Source: Brugia malayi
Taxonomy: Eukaryota; Nematoda; Chromadorea; Rhabditida; Onchocercidae
Assembly: GCF_000002995.4 (NCBI RefSeq)
Contig: NW_025062479.1
Location: 15,434,721-15,498,720, forward strand
Length of the DNA: 64,000 nucleotides
Reading direction: 5' to 3'
Both the position numbers and the translations under genes were made by a program. Shown here piece by piece: positions 25,476-38,600 of the stretch (the stretch's first letter is position 1; each line of letters starts with the position of its first letter). A model generated the notes under the pieces. It was not told the DNA's origin. It saw only the letters and a list, made by a program, of their open reading frames with translations, and ran no database searches.

Positions 25476-26321
25476 TCAAAAAATTTTGAGTTAACATTTG
25501 TAATTATTTATTATAAAAATTTACAGTTAAAAAAAAAAAAAGAAGGATTTTGAAATACACAATTGGAAATTTCTTATTCACACTTCAATAAATTCTGAAA
25601 CGATAAAATAATTAATTAAAGGACAAATTTTTCATAGAAAAATTTTGTAGTATTCCCATAAAACTGTGAATTGCTTGGAAAAAAACAAAAATACAATTTC
25701 ATATAAAGCAGTTTTTTTTCTTTTCCTTGTAAATTAAATGTAGCAAAGTTGCTTACTTACTTGCAAATTATTAATTGGTAGTCCTTTACTTATCTTCTTT
25801 TTTTGTTAATTAAATGTGATAAAAGTGCTTACAAAATTAATGATTAATAGTTCTTTGTTTATCATTTTAATCTTTTCGTTTTTTCTTTTTATGCATAAAA
25901 CTAATTTTATTACTTCTAATACTTTATGATAACAAAATAATCTCAAATTTGTTATTTTTTTAAAGTAATTTAATTTTTAATGGAAAATATGGTAGAAAAA
26001 GATAAGAAGATAGTATTAGGAAAATTTTTTCAACAATAATTGTATATATATAAATACATAATGCTTTTGATAAATTTTCAAAAATTTTTTTTGATATATT
26101 AAAGTATTTATGTTTGTGATATGCTTAATATTTTTGCAAATTTTACAAAAAAAAAGATTAAATATAAAAAAAAGATTAAAAATTTTACAAAAAAAAGATT
26201 AAATATAACATATTTAATTTTTATAGATTTTTTATTATAATGCATACATTTCGATATTATCAATAATTTTCATTTCAAACTAATGTTATTACAAATTAAA
26301 CAATTGTATTTATTTATAATG

Positions 26322-26425
26322 ATTTTCGCTAATCTAATAAGAGAGCACTGAGCTATTAGTATTTTTGCTATTCTAATAAGAGCATTGGAACTATTTTTAG
26401 TTAGTTTTGCTAATCTGATAATATT
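26322..26425. repeat. ~40-bp imperfect tandem repeat just upstream of the unc-2 candidate start
   Basis: TTTGCTAATCTAATAAGAG-type units begin at about 26322, 26360 and 26401, about 80-180 bases before the ATG at 26504. This position would place them in a promoter or 5' UTR. Confidence 0.75.
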
Positions 26426-26503
26426 AATTAAAAAGTCAGTTCCTAAATTTGTTGCTAATAATAGTAAAAATAAGAGTGGCAACAATTATTGCTGTGTGTC
26501 AAA

Positions 26504-26618
26504 ATGGTTGTTGGACGATCAGCGATATTTGCTAAACCACATCGACAATCACTGATAGCATCTGATATATCGTCTACGGCAGCAAAATTCGTTCGTCGTC
26601 GTGGGGAAACTTCTAAAG
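26504..26618 (+). CDS. unc-2: Candidate first coding exon of unc-2
   Basis: The ATG lies in AAAATGG context, with 38 codons plus one base, and the donor is AAAG|GTGACA. It encodes [20 protein letters not shown] and later [13 protein letters not shown]. Exon GC and amino-acid mix stand out from the AT-rich flanks. Its phase-1 end fits the two-base start at 35296, leaving an 8.7 kb intron. It could belong to a separate gene whose remainder I cannot see. Confidence 0.6.
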
Positions 26619-29600
26619 GTGACATTGAAATTTAATTGAATTCGTTCATTTTTCTTTTGTTTCGTAATTATTTTTGTAAGACCAATTAAATTTCTTCTCA
26701 TTTCATTAATAATAATTAAATTTTGATTTTCTAATCAAATTCTTTTCATAATATATATGAAATGTTTAAATATGAAAGTTACATATATCAAATTAACAAC
26801 AAGTTTTATAAAGCTACATATATATCAAATTAAGACAAGTGCAATTCAATTTATTCCTTTTTTTTTTACAATAACTTGAATATTTTATTTGATATTTGAT
26901 TTAATTCAATTTTCAAAGGAAAAAAAAAATCAGATCTTCTAAATTTTGTCAATCCTTTTTTTCTCTTTATCTCAATTTCAATTTTAATCGATCCGACTAG
27001 TTGAAATAAGTGATCGATTAGTGTATGACATTACTGATGATAATAAATTTGACAAATTAAATAAGTCTTTCAGCTGATCTATATTTACCTTGAATCTATA
27101 TTTACCTTGAAAATAATATTGTGATTGAAAGATAAGAATACAAGAAGTGTATGATATTTCCTAATGTATTATAATTATTGCTAATTAATAATGCTCAAAT
27201 GAAATTTAAATATTTTGTTTTTCAACTAAATCAATGCTTCATAACTTTACTTCATTTCAGCATTTTATCTTTTCTTATCATTATCAATGATTGTATGATT
27301 TAACAATGAAGAAAATTTCTCAAATTACAACTAATTAACAAAATTAAAACAACACAACAGGAAAAAATTTTTGCTGCATTTTATTTATGGATTAAGTAGT
27401 AGTTTTAGCTGTGCTAAGAAAAAAAAAAAAAAAAACAAAAGTTGAAAAAAAGTTTATTTAAGAAAGAGGAAATAAGAAGGAAAGAGAGAGGGAGAAGAAG
27501 AGAGAGAGTAAAAGAAAAAGATTGCAATGAATGAAAAGAATACGAATGAAATGACTTTAAAATTGTGAGCGACAAGTGGTCACCAATAAATCGACTTAAT
27601 GTGTTTTTCCTCTTTTCTTCTTTATCCGCTTTTTCTCCTTTTCCTTTTCATTTAGTTAACATTATCAAAAAAAAAAAAGAAAAAAAGAAAAAAGGGAAAA
27701 GAAAAAAAATGCTTAAAATTTATATTCACTTAAAAGTATCGCGGTACTTTTTCCACCAAAATGACTGCTTAAATGAAGCGATAGCTAATTTTTTGTCCTA
27801 TCCTATACAGCAACATACGTGCTAGTTTAGTTATTTAAGCATTTTCACTTCTCCATATAATTTTCTTTTTATTTATTCATTTTTTTGTTTTTATTTTCCT
27901 GAAATTAATTATTAGTTGTAAAAGTTTAACACATGCACTAACATAAAGAATAATGCTGAATTTCTTGTGATAACTGAAAAAAAAAAACATTATCAATATA
28001 TTATAAGCATAATCAGTAAGTTATCAATATATCATGAGCATAATCGGATGAGTTGGTATATCATAAGCATAATTGATCTATTATCAGCATAATTAATAAG
28101 TTACTAATATATTATAGGTATAATATATTACTAATAGAATCGATAAGTTATATATTATCCTTTCATTAAATTTTCATAATCATTTGCTAAGAAGTAAACT
28201 TTGTATTGATATTTCATATAATGATAAAAAAATAAAAAATCAAATTAGAGTATATATATATAAACTAACATCAAGTGTATTATAAGCATAATCAGTGCAT
28301 TATCAAAAATCATTAATACGATATGGGCACAATCTATAATCATCAACATATCGTAAGCCATTATCAATATATAATAAGCTTGACCGATTAGTTGCCAATG
28401 TGTTATGCTCGTCGTTTATTCTTATCATTTGTTTGGATAAATAATGATAAGAGTTGATAAAAAATCAAAATTATCATATGCACATACTTTATTATTACCT
28501 TTTTATTTTTTTAAGAAGAAAAAGAAAGATATTATCATAATTTTACATTCTTTTCTTTGCTACTTATTTTTAATGAACAAACTGAAGATAAGTTTGTTTA
28601 ATGAAAATAATAAATGAACGATTGATGAGAAAATTATATGAATTATAAACATATTTTGTCCTTGTTTCTGAGCAATATGTTATCCTTTCATTAAACTTTC
28701 ATGATCATTTGTTAAGAATTAATGTTTGCCTTGACGTTTCGTGCTTGATCATAATAAATGATAACATTTTTTGTTTGATAAACAAATAATTCTAATTATG
28801 ATACAAGAGAGTATTTAAATTTGGACTGATAGATTAAATCAAACAGCATTCATTTAATCTAAACTTTTCAAAACGGGAATTTTTTAATTATTTAAAAAAT
28901 TGATCCTTATCAATGACATAATTTTGGTAAATGAAACGAAAAAATATTTTTCATTTCGACAACATTTATTGGAATATGTGCAAATATATGTTGAATGAAA
29001 CAATTTGTTTAGTTGTTTGGTGATGCAAATAAGTTATTGTTTGTTTGTGGAAAAAATTAGTTGTACAAATAGAAAAAATAATGAATAATTGTTGAAATGG
29101 AATTGAATGAAATAGTTTATTTAAGGCATATACAAATAAGCTGTTTTGCAACTCATACAAATTTATTTGTAGGGGAAAATGGTTTGTTGCACAAATAGCA
29201 AATAACAAGTTGAGCCATTGCAAAAATAAAATTGAATTGAATAATTTACTTGAGACACAAATAAGTTATTGTTTATTCGTGGAAGAAAATGGTTTGTTGC
29301 GCCAATAGCGAATAACTGTGAAAACAAAATTGAATGAAATGTTAAGTAATTGTGAAAATAAAATTGAATGAGATAAACGTGAAGGAAATTTTGAGAGAAA
29401 GAAAGATTTTGAAAAAATGCGAGCATTAAAGATAATTGTAAAATAATGAGTACATTGATTGAATGATTGAAAAAGAATTAGTAGATATTGGAGAAAGGAA
29501 ACAGTGATCTAAAATTGCAATTTAAACGAAATACGTTTGATGTGAAACTTTTGAATGAAATAAAAATTTATATTTTTAGAATTGAATATGGAATAAAGAT

Positions 29601-32600
29601 TTTACAGAAACGAATATAAAAATAATTTTGGAATTTGGAATGTGTTATGAAATAAGTTTGGAATTTTTTTTTTTTTGAGAAATTTTGAAATAAAATATAA
29701 AATTAAAAGCATTATTTTAAGAAAGAAAATAATTACGAAAAAAGTTAGAATAAAATGCAATAAAATATCCGAATATTATGCTTATATATATATATATATA
29801 TATATCACAATTCAATTCTCAAGGCGTTTTCATTTCAAAATACTTAGTATTTGTAGAAATAGTGAACAGATATATGCAAAATATTCAGAATTGGACATGA
29901 AAACATCTTGGGAATTGAATTGTGGTATGAAACAAGTTTAGAATCTTTTTTTTTTTTTTGAGAAATTTTGAAATTGAATATCAGGTTGAATCACTGATAA
30001 AAACAAAGTTTTGATTTCTAACAAGAAATGCAAACATTGTTCCACTCAATCATGATTACTGATAGTTTTGATATTAGAATTTCAAAAAAAAAAAGATTGC
30101 CTTGAATATTATCGTTCTGTTATCTTTTTTATTCATCGTTTTCAATTATTATATTCCATCTTGTTTATTTATGTCTATTAGGTCATTCGCTAATTAGTGC
30201 CTTAATTAGCATTATAATATTATTCGAATCATTTTTGCTTAATACAAATTATTCGATATTAGATGGCAAAATTTGTTAGTTAAAAAAATGCAAAATATTT
30301 TTCAAGAAAATAAAGCAAATAATGAATTCTATTAAAATGATTAATGTAATAATAGATGAAATTGTAGAAATATCATATCAAATTCACGCTAAAGCAAAAT
30401 TGTATTTAAATTAAAATACCCGATTTAGGTTAAAAACAAATTTGAAATTATGTTTTCCCAAAATGAATACTAAAATTATCTATACGATTACGATTAGGGT
30501 AAAAAATGAAGCATATAATAAATAATTAATGATAAAGTGATGAAACAAATATAAACGCTAAATGATTGAAATTTAATCAGTAGCTTTTTTTTTTTTTTGC
30601 AAATGAATTTTGCATTTATTTTACGTAAGTTTTGTGCCTAAATATTTTTTTTTCATTTTCTTCTTTTTTTCACAGCCTACTGATAATTAGAATTGATAAC
30701 TAAAAACATTCTGTTTTTTTTTTTTTTTTTTTTGTATTTGCTACTTATCATTTTAATCAATCATATGTATAACCATTAATTAGTGAAATAAATTATAATT
30801 TTCCAAACCAAAAAAAAAAAAAAAAAACAAGATAAATCTATTCACTTTTTTTAAATCTTTTTTTAATAAGGAAAAAACTGAATTTATTTTGAAAAAAATG
30901 AAAATTTCGTTCTTTTTTGAAATATTTTTGAAACAGCTGTGATTGAAAAAAAAATGTATTATTAATAAAAATGTTATTTGAAAATTTCATTTCTTTTAAC
31001 GAGCAAAAATTTTTGCATGGTAAAATTTTCATCTGATTATTATAGATTGAAGCAAAATTTTTATTTTAATGAAAAACAATCAATTTAAATGATGCAATGC
31101 AGTTGAGTTGATTTTGGATGAATGCACTTCGCTTAACAAATAAATTATCATGGATGGCTTTATTTTGAAGTCATTCGTAAAATTTCGTTTCAAAAAGGTT
31201 ATTAGTTTAGTTTTTAGCGTATCATATGAGGCAATAAGAATTTTTGCATTCTTTCATTTGAAGGGAAAAAACTCAAATGAGAGAGAGAGAAGGATGAAAG
31301 AGAAAAACCTTCAAGTTATATTTTTACTCTATTTCATCTCCTGTCAAAATTTTCAGATGAAACGATAGACGTGACTAATTAATGGCACATTAGTCTTAGT
31401 AAATTTCACGTAAAATAGTTAAACTTAGTTTTTTTAGTTCTTATTAAATTGAAAGCAAATAAATTTTCGCCTTTTTTTTGCTTTTTTGCTTTGAAGAAAT
31501 TTGATTAAAATGTTAGTTTTGATTAGGAAAATTTATGCAATGATTGATTAAAAATGACTAGCGTACAATTTTTTTTTTTTTCAAAATTTGTAATGAAAAT
31601 CATTTTTTTCGCTACGTTAATTTTAACACATTTAAAAGTTTTTAAAATTTCAAATTTGAATCATTTATTTTTGCTCCGTCAGTTTTGTCAGAAGAATTTT
31701 ATTATAAAACTTAAAATTTTAAACAGCTCGAAAAAGTTGAAAAAATTTTTCATAAATGTTACAAATACATTCGTACATTACATACAATGAAATCCAATTT
31801 ACGAGAAAGACAGAGAGAGAGAGAGGGGGAGAGAGAGAGAAGGAGGAGTAAAGAAGATGAAGAGGAAAAATACTGAGAAAAAGAATAAAATGATTTCCCT
31901 TTAGCCCTATTTCTTTAAAATTTTTTTTTTTTTTGAATCTTTCTAATTCATACTTACATATAATTTATTGCTATTATTTTTTGTTTATATATATGTATGC
32001 GTTGTAGTTTCTTTACCTGTTTTAGTAAATATAAATATTTAATAGTTGAATATTTAATCTATAGTAGTTCATCTAATATTCTTTGATATAATTTTGCATA
32101 CAGATATATTTATAAATAATCGATATTTTCTTTACATTTCTCAAAAATACTCATTCATACTTCCTTTTTAATTCTTAATTTCATTTCGTTTTCACTCTAA
32201 AATCTTGTCATTTATAATTTTTGTCATCCTACTAACCGAAATTCAAGGCTTATCTAAAATGACTTAAAACTTGGTTTAACTAAGAATATCCATATAAAAT
32301 TATCATATTATATCTCTTAGAGGGTATATGCATGAAATTTGAATATTCCTATCGATTATGATAAAAAATTTTTTAAAAAATGTATGAAAATACTTCCTAG
32401 CGTAATTATATGAACATTTTCCTCCTAATTAATTCTTTCTTTCTTAAAAAAAATTTATTAATTCTACTAATATATGACATCAATAACTAAGATTTTTTGA
32501 AGAATGAGTGAAAAAAATGACGAAAATTCTTAGTAAATGAAAAACTTTTTTCGTTGTTTTTAAACTTTTTCCTCCAGGATTAATCAATGATTTTTCCTTT

Positions 32601-35600
32601 TTTTTTTGTTTTTTCGTTTTTTTTTCTTTTTTTTTACAGAAAAATATTATTTATATCAAAAATCAAATTAGAAATTATTTGTGGAAAAAAAGAAAAGAAT
32701 TTTTTTTCTTAGTAACAGTAATTAAATTCATCGTATCGCTCATCCTATTTGACATTCTTGACATAACTTGCAAATGCATGAAACAAAATGCAATTATCTA
32801 TTGCAATAACCTTTCCATCTGTCATTTTCTATCAGAAATGAAAGTAAACCCTGTAAGGCTTATTTAATAATAGGCCTGTAAATGTTTCCTCCGCCCTTCT
32901 TTTCTTTCTGCTTTTTGCTAAACCTTTTATTGATTTCCTAAAGTAATATTCATTTATATTATTCAATCTATCTTTTCAAAGAAAAAAAAATTTTTTTTTT
33001 AAATATTTGATATGGGAAAAGAAAAAAACAAAAAAAAAAATGAAAGAACGAAAGAAAAAAAAGCAAAAAGAATGTTCTTATTTTAATTTCAATTAATCAC
33101 TGATTTGTCACGCAAAATTTGCATGCAATTCATTTTTAATTACATGTTATCATTGTCTACACATCAAACCTGCTTAATTACAATTTAATAATTAATCTAA
33201 AATATACACTGATGATAACGTATTAAGTAAAATGTGTGCAGTTTCCGCCTTTGCTTTCTTTTTTCTTTGGTTCTTTTTTTTTAGGACTAACAATTGTTAT
33301 GTAACATTTTCCTTTAAAAAAAAAAAAAAAGAAAAAGACAGTGTTTTTACTGTGTTTAAATATTGACCAAATTTATTTTAACTTTTTTAAGCTAAATTAA
33401 ATATGAGTTGTAAAATATGCATAAGCATCACTATTTTCTTTTTTTTTTTTTTTTTTTGATTTTACTGATTTAAAAAAAGTGACATTAATATCTCTGCCTA
33501 AAATTTAAGAATTTTAGTAGTAAAAGTTTAAGGCTGAAGTTACAATCAATAATTGAAATTATGGAAAAAAAGCAATAATATAATGTTTTCTGATTATTTT
33601 GTTCCTTTTTTATTCTTGTAAAATTAAAATCATAGATTTTACTATCAATTTTTTTTCCTGTTGTTAAAAGTCTAAAATCGTAAGCCTAAAACGACTAGCA
33701 ATTCTGCAAATTTCATCTCATTATAAAATATTAAAATAGATTAAAGGACAAATACCACAAAAATGTTACATAATGAAAATTTATGAATTCCAATTTCATG
33801 TCTAATTTCATTCTGAATTTTTACATTTCAGTTTAAATTTCTTAAAAGTACAAATGAGTGGGAAAGATTTAAGTTTCTCAACTAAAGGACTTTAATCTTC
33901 AAAAGTACAAGTTGAATAACAACAAAAAAAAATAATTTCAAATTCTTAAATATTTACAATTCAGTGAGAAAAAAAGAAATTGAAAAATTTATTGTTTGAA
34001 AAATTTTTTCCCTTTTTTTGCATAATTATAGCCTTCTCTCACCATGTAATAACTAATTATTGAACGATTCAATGAAATAAACTACGTTTAAAACGTGATT
34101 GGGTACGTGTATAAGCTTATAGTGCTAAAAAATCTTTAAATTCAACGATCATATGTGTTAAGTGATAATTTAGCCTTAAATCCGAAGAATGATCTCTTTC
34201 TCTATTAATTTTTTTCCTTATCTCCTTCTTCTTTGGCTTCAAATTTCAGGCCCTGACAACTGATAGACTCATTTTGGTGAATTTACGATTTAATAGTATT
34301 CTATAACTCAATTATACTATTTATATATTATTTGCTTTTCGATCAGACAATATAATAAGATTTATCCATCATTAATAACTAAAAATGTTGTTTTTAAATA
34401 AAACAAACTTTCTTAACTCTTTTGAAAACAATTAGTAAAATAGTTTTTTGCTTTCTTTCTTTTTACGGAAAAAAGCACCCAAGGACTACTGATATGAAAA
34501 AAACAAAGAAACAAAGATCATTAAAAGAGAAAGAAATGGAAGAAACTAATTTGAGTGGTTGATTCATTACTTAATTGCATGTTCATACTGGTATGATTTT
34601 ATTTCATTTTCCATTTTTCAATCCTTAGTTTTGCCCCAAAATCCATTTTTTTGCTTCGAAATCGAATGAAAATTAATGTAGCAATAATTTATGTAGTATT
34701 AATTAAAATAATTTGATGAATTAATCATTATAAACTGATTTTTTTTCTCATTCTTTCACATATTATTTGTTTTTTTTTATCAGAATTTATTTTATCATAC
34801 TTTACTCTGGCTTGCTAATTAATTCTAACATTTACCAAATATAATTCAAATTTTTCCATTCTAAACCTTTTAATTAACGATTTATGTTTTCATCGCATGA
34901 AAAAAGCAACCGAAAAATGCAGAATAAAATAAATTACTATCAAAATGTATCATTAGCTCTTTTTTTAACGATATGTAGATTAAAGTTAATTGTAATTAAA
35001 TAGCTGAAAAGTATAACAAATTAAACATACTAATTTATCAAAAAAAATGATTCTACGGTTTTTTAAAAGATTTTTTAACAAAGTATTGATTATAAAGAAA
35101 TATACTAAGAGATGAAATGATATTAAATTTTATTGACGACTGATAAATTTGATAAGGAATTGTATTTGTTTCTATCCTTTTTTTTCTGATCAAGTTTTTA
35201 TTATATTAAACATGAAAAAGAAGGATGATATTATCAATTCTGTTTCTAATTAATATATTTCAAATTTTTCATTCACGTAATTTACTTAATTTTAGCAAAT
35301 ACAAGCAGAATAAAGCAACGTAGAAAATTGGAAAATCGTACAATTGACTGGAACAAAATACACGGTTAGAAATCATTATTAGTTACAACAGTTATATATA
35401 TTTAGTCAAATTAATCACAATATTAATAAATAATATTCACTATATATACTAATATATATACAATTCCTCATTAACTCTTATTGAAACAATATTTAATCAA
35501 TCATTTCCTTATTCCAATCAAATTAACTAATTTATTCAGATTTAAATCAATGCTCATTTAATCGCTGAATTTGTTTCAATTTAACATTTATTCAAACATT

Positions 35601-38600
35601 AAACTCTATTTTTCATCCTTGTAGTCGAAATCAAATAAAATAAAATTTGAGTTACATGAATGCTAATAGAACAATATTGCAAAAAAAAATTTCAAATTTT
35701 AAAGCTATAAATAAGTTTTTCCTATGACTATTGTATACAGATATTAAAAAAAAGTTTGAATATGTTAATGAAACTTTTTCTTTCCTTTCTCTTTCTTTCT
35801 CCCTTTTCGCCCTCCGTCTTTCATCTCCGCAAAAAATGATAAAGAAGAGATTTAAGTGATTAACGGTGTGCATTTATCATTTTCACAATATTCTGTGAAT
35901 AGCGGGGGAAGAAATGGTCTTAGCATTTCATAAGCCTAATAGCCTAGCAATCATCTATTCTCTTTTCCTTTTCGTGCCTGTCAATTGTTTAAGCCTATGA
36001 TTTGCAAGGAAAGCTATGACATTTTATGGCTAACTTTATTTTTTCCCTCTCTTTACACTTACAGAACTAAAGTGTTAAAAGTAAAAATTAACAAGTTAAA
36101 ATTATTTTAATCTATTTAATCGTTTAGTTAATTTTAGCTTAAATACAATAGCAATAATTAATAATGAAGCAGAAAAAAATTTTTTTCTTTATCCATTTTA
36201 CTTTTTTATCTTTTACTCTTTTCTCTCTTTCCTTTTCATTTTAATTTTTTTCTTCTAGAAAAAATAAAAAATTATTTCAATTTATTTTAGTTGATAAGCA
36301 ATATGACGACGATATGGAAGAATGCGTCGTCAATCAACGAAATTATCGGAATCAGCAAGAATACTATGCAGTCGTAAGACGAGGACAGATAACCCCAAAG
36401 CGGGGGCCAAAGCATGAGGAAATGCCATCGTTCAATTTTCATGCGGTTGTACTTGAAGTCAGAATTATTGTACTTAATTTAATTAATATTGTAAAATTAA
36501 AATAAGAAAGTATTTAGGCATAAAAGTAAGTAAACAGATAAATATATGTATATGTAACTTATCAGAAATAAATTAAAATAATTATTAATTATTTTATTGT
36601 CATCACTTTTTTTTATTGATGGAAAAAGAGAGAAGAAAAATACAAATAAATCATATACTTCAATTACTATTATATATTCAGAAAAAATACCCACTAATGA
36701 TGTAAATTTTAATTTTTAACTTTAACTTTAAAATAATCTTAAGCTGCAAATAAAGCAAGAAATTACAAAATAAACAAAACAGGGGAAGTTTTTGTGGAAA
36801 ATAATTGAACGAAATATTAAAATTATAAATTACAAATGAATTTCAGTCTTAATTTTGTTGTATTCATTTAAATTATCATAAGCAAAAAAGTGATGTTAGT
36901 GCAATCGATACTAATAAAACTTTAAGTGAAAAAAGGGCAAACCTGAAATTTAAAAAATCTGAAATTCCAAAAAACAAAGAAAAAAATGTAATAATTGCAA
37001 TTAGTGCATATTTTTCTCGTTTTTTTTGTTTAACAGCAATCATTGTATTATCATATATCTTTGCTCCACCTCCTAAAAAAAATGGATAAAGTGAATAAAT
37101 GTATTAAATTAACTTCTAAAATCGATTTGATTAGTTTACAAAAATTATTCGTAAGCTTTAGCATATTCATAAAGAGAATTAATTTTTGATTTTTTTTTTT
37201 GATAACAAATAGAATATTAATCTAAAATGAAATAGTTACATTATACATTTTTGAGAGATAAAATCAAAAAAAAAAAAAATTTTTTTTGAACAGAAAATAA
37301 AACAAAATGTTCAAATAATAAATAATTTTGATTGACAATGCATGTAATTTACATAAATTATTTGCTTATTAGCTAATTTCGATGTTTTTTTTTTTTTTGG
37401 ATTTTAAAAAAATATTAAAACAAAATAAAAAAATCAAAGGTGAGAAATTAATAAATTACAGATAGCAAAGAAGAAGAAAGATAAAACAACTCATATGATG
37501 AGCAATGATGAGATAGCGGAGAAAGAACACGAACAAATTTCAAACGAAAATGATCACTGTGCAAGAAATTTCATCAATTATCGTCGACGGTAGGTTTTAA
37601 ATTTTCAAAAAAAAAAAAAAGAAAGAAAGGAAAAAATCAGAGTTAAATTAATATAATGTTATGTTTTAAAATGCTCAGAAACGTAGTTCAACACTTTTTT
37701 TATTATTCTTATTAATTGTCCACTAACTGAATATTTCACATAAATAAATAAATAATTAGAATTTTTACAAAAAAAAAAAAAGTTTTAAAAATCTTTATCT
37801 TGGTAATCTTACATATTGATAACTTATCTTGGTAATCATATTGATAATGCCAAGCGTATAAATTGAAAGATTTTTATTTTTTTTTCAACAAACCTTTATC
37901 ATCAACATTTTACTTTTACTTTTAAACTTATTGCCTCTCTTTATTTAAATTTGATTTTTTTCACTATAGTTATTTATTCATTATAATATATTAATTATAA
38001 TATCTTTTCATTATATTGTTATTTTTTATTAATAATTATCTGTGTCATATATTCATTCATAATTTCATTATTCACATCACTATATTGTATTCAGGTCTAT
38101 TCATTCAGTACAACAAATTTATTCAAATTCTCAAATTTTCAACATCTTGTGAAGTATCAATTAATTTATTAGAATGAAAAAATTTCCTTTCTTTTTTTTT
38201 CATTTTTAAATAGTTCTAAGAGCAAATTTAAAGAAAAAAAAAATTCTTTTTGGTAAAATTGGATTGTCAATCATTCATTTTTCTCTTTTTCTTTTCATTC
38301 CTTTTCTCCAATTTTTTTTTTCTTTTTCCTTTTTTTTTATTTTTGGTTCTAATTATTATGCTTGAATAAGTTTTATAAGAAAAAAAGAAAGTAAAAGAAA
38401 AAAGAACTATATATCACTGATTAAAGAAAAAATTTAGAGAGAAAAGAGGACAGGGAGAGTGAAAGACAGAAAGAGAGAGAGGTTGTAAGGATGATAGGCT
38501 TTTCTTGTTCGCCTTGTTTAGAAATAATTTTATAGGTTTAGACTAAGACTAAGACTAACTAGCCCATAACAACATCCTTCCTCTTCTTTTCCCTCTAATT

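Larger units (their letters stand above)
16921..26503. other. Intergenic region between receptor and channel genes, including receptor 3' UTR
   Basis: No gene was recognised. The first AATAAA I see after the stop is near 17598 and another is near 18249, so the 3' end is not fixed. The region holds a GTA-rich tract at 18302-18362, an AT array at 18964, a 44-bp tandem repeat at 20752, a minus-strand open frame at about 19175-19429 and a plus-strand open frame at 25008-25229. None has a recognisable domain. Confidence 0.5.
26619..35295. other. Long AT-rich intron (unc-2 candidate intron 1) with repeat cluster
   Basis: No recognised gene. It holds the repeats at 27989-28410, 28680 and 28985-29385, an AT array at 29783, a GA-rich tract at 31806, and a splice-bounded open frame at 32640-32852. 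Confidence 0.45.

Noticed and set aside
27989..28410. Possible CRISPR-like array of short repeats
   Set aside because: The units diverge from copy to copy and abut without unique spacers, and the DNA is eukaryotic; it is a decayed tandem repeat.
28966..29426. Two overlapping minus-strand frames of 85-87 codons
   Set aside because: They lie on the imperfect tandem repeat and repeat the same peptide pattern; no start context, splice sites or domain.
35652..35873. 73-codon minus-strand frame with Arg/Glu/Lys run
   Set aside because: The charged part is a purine-rich tract (TTTCTTTCTCCC on the plus strand); no domain and no splice support.
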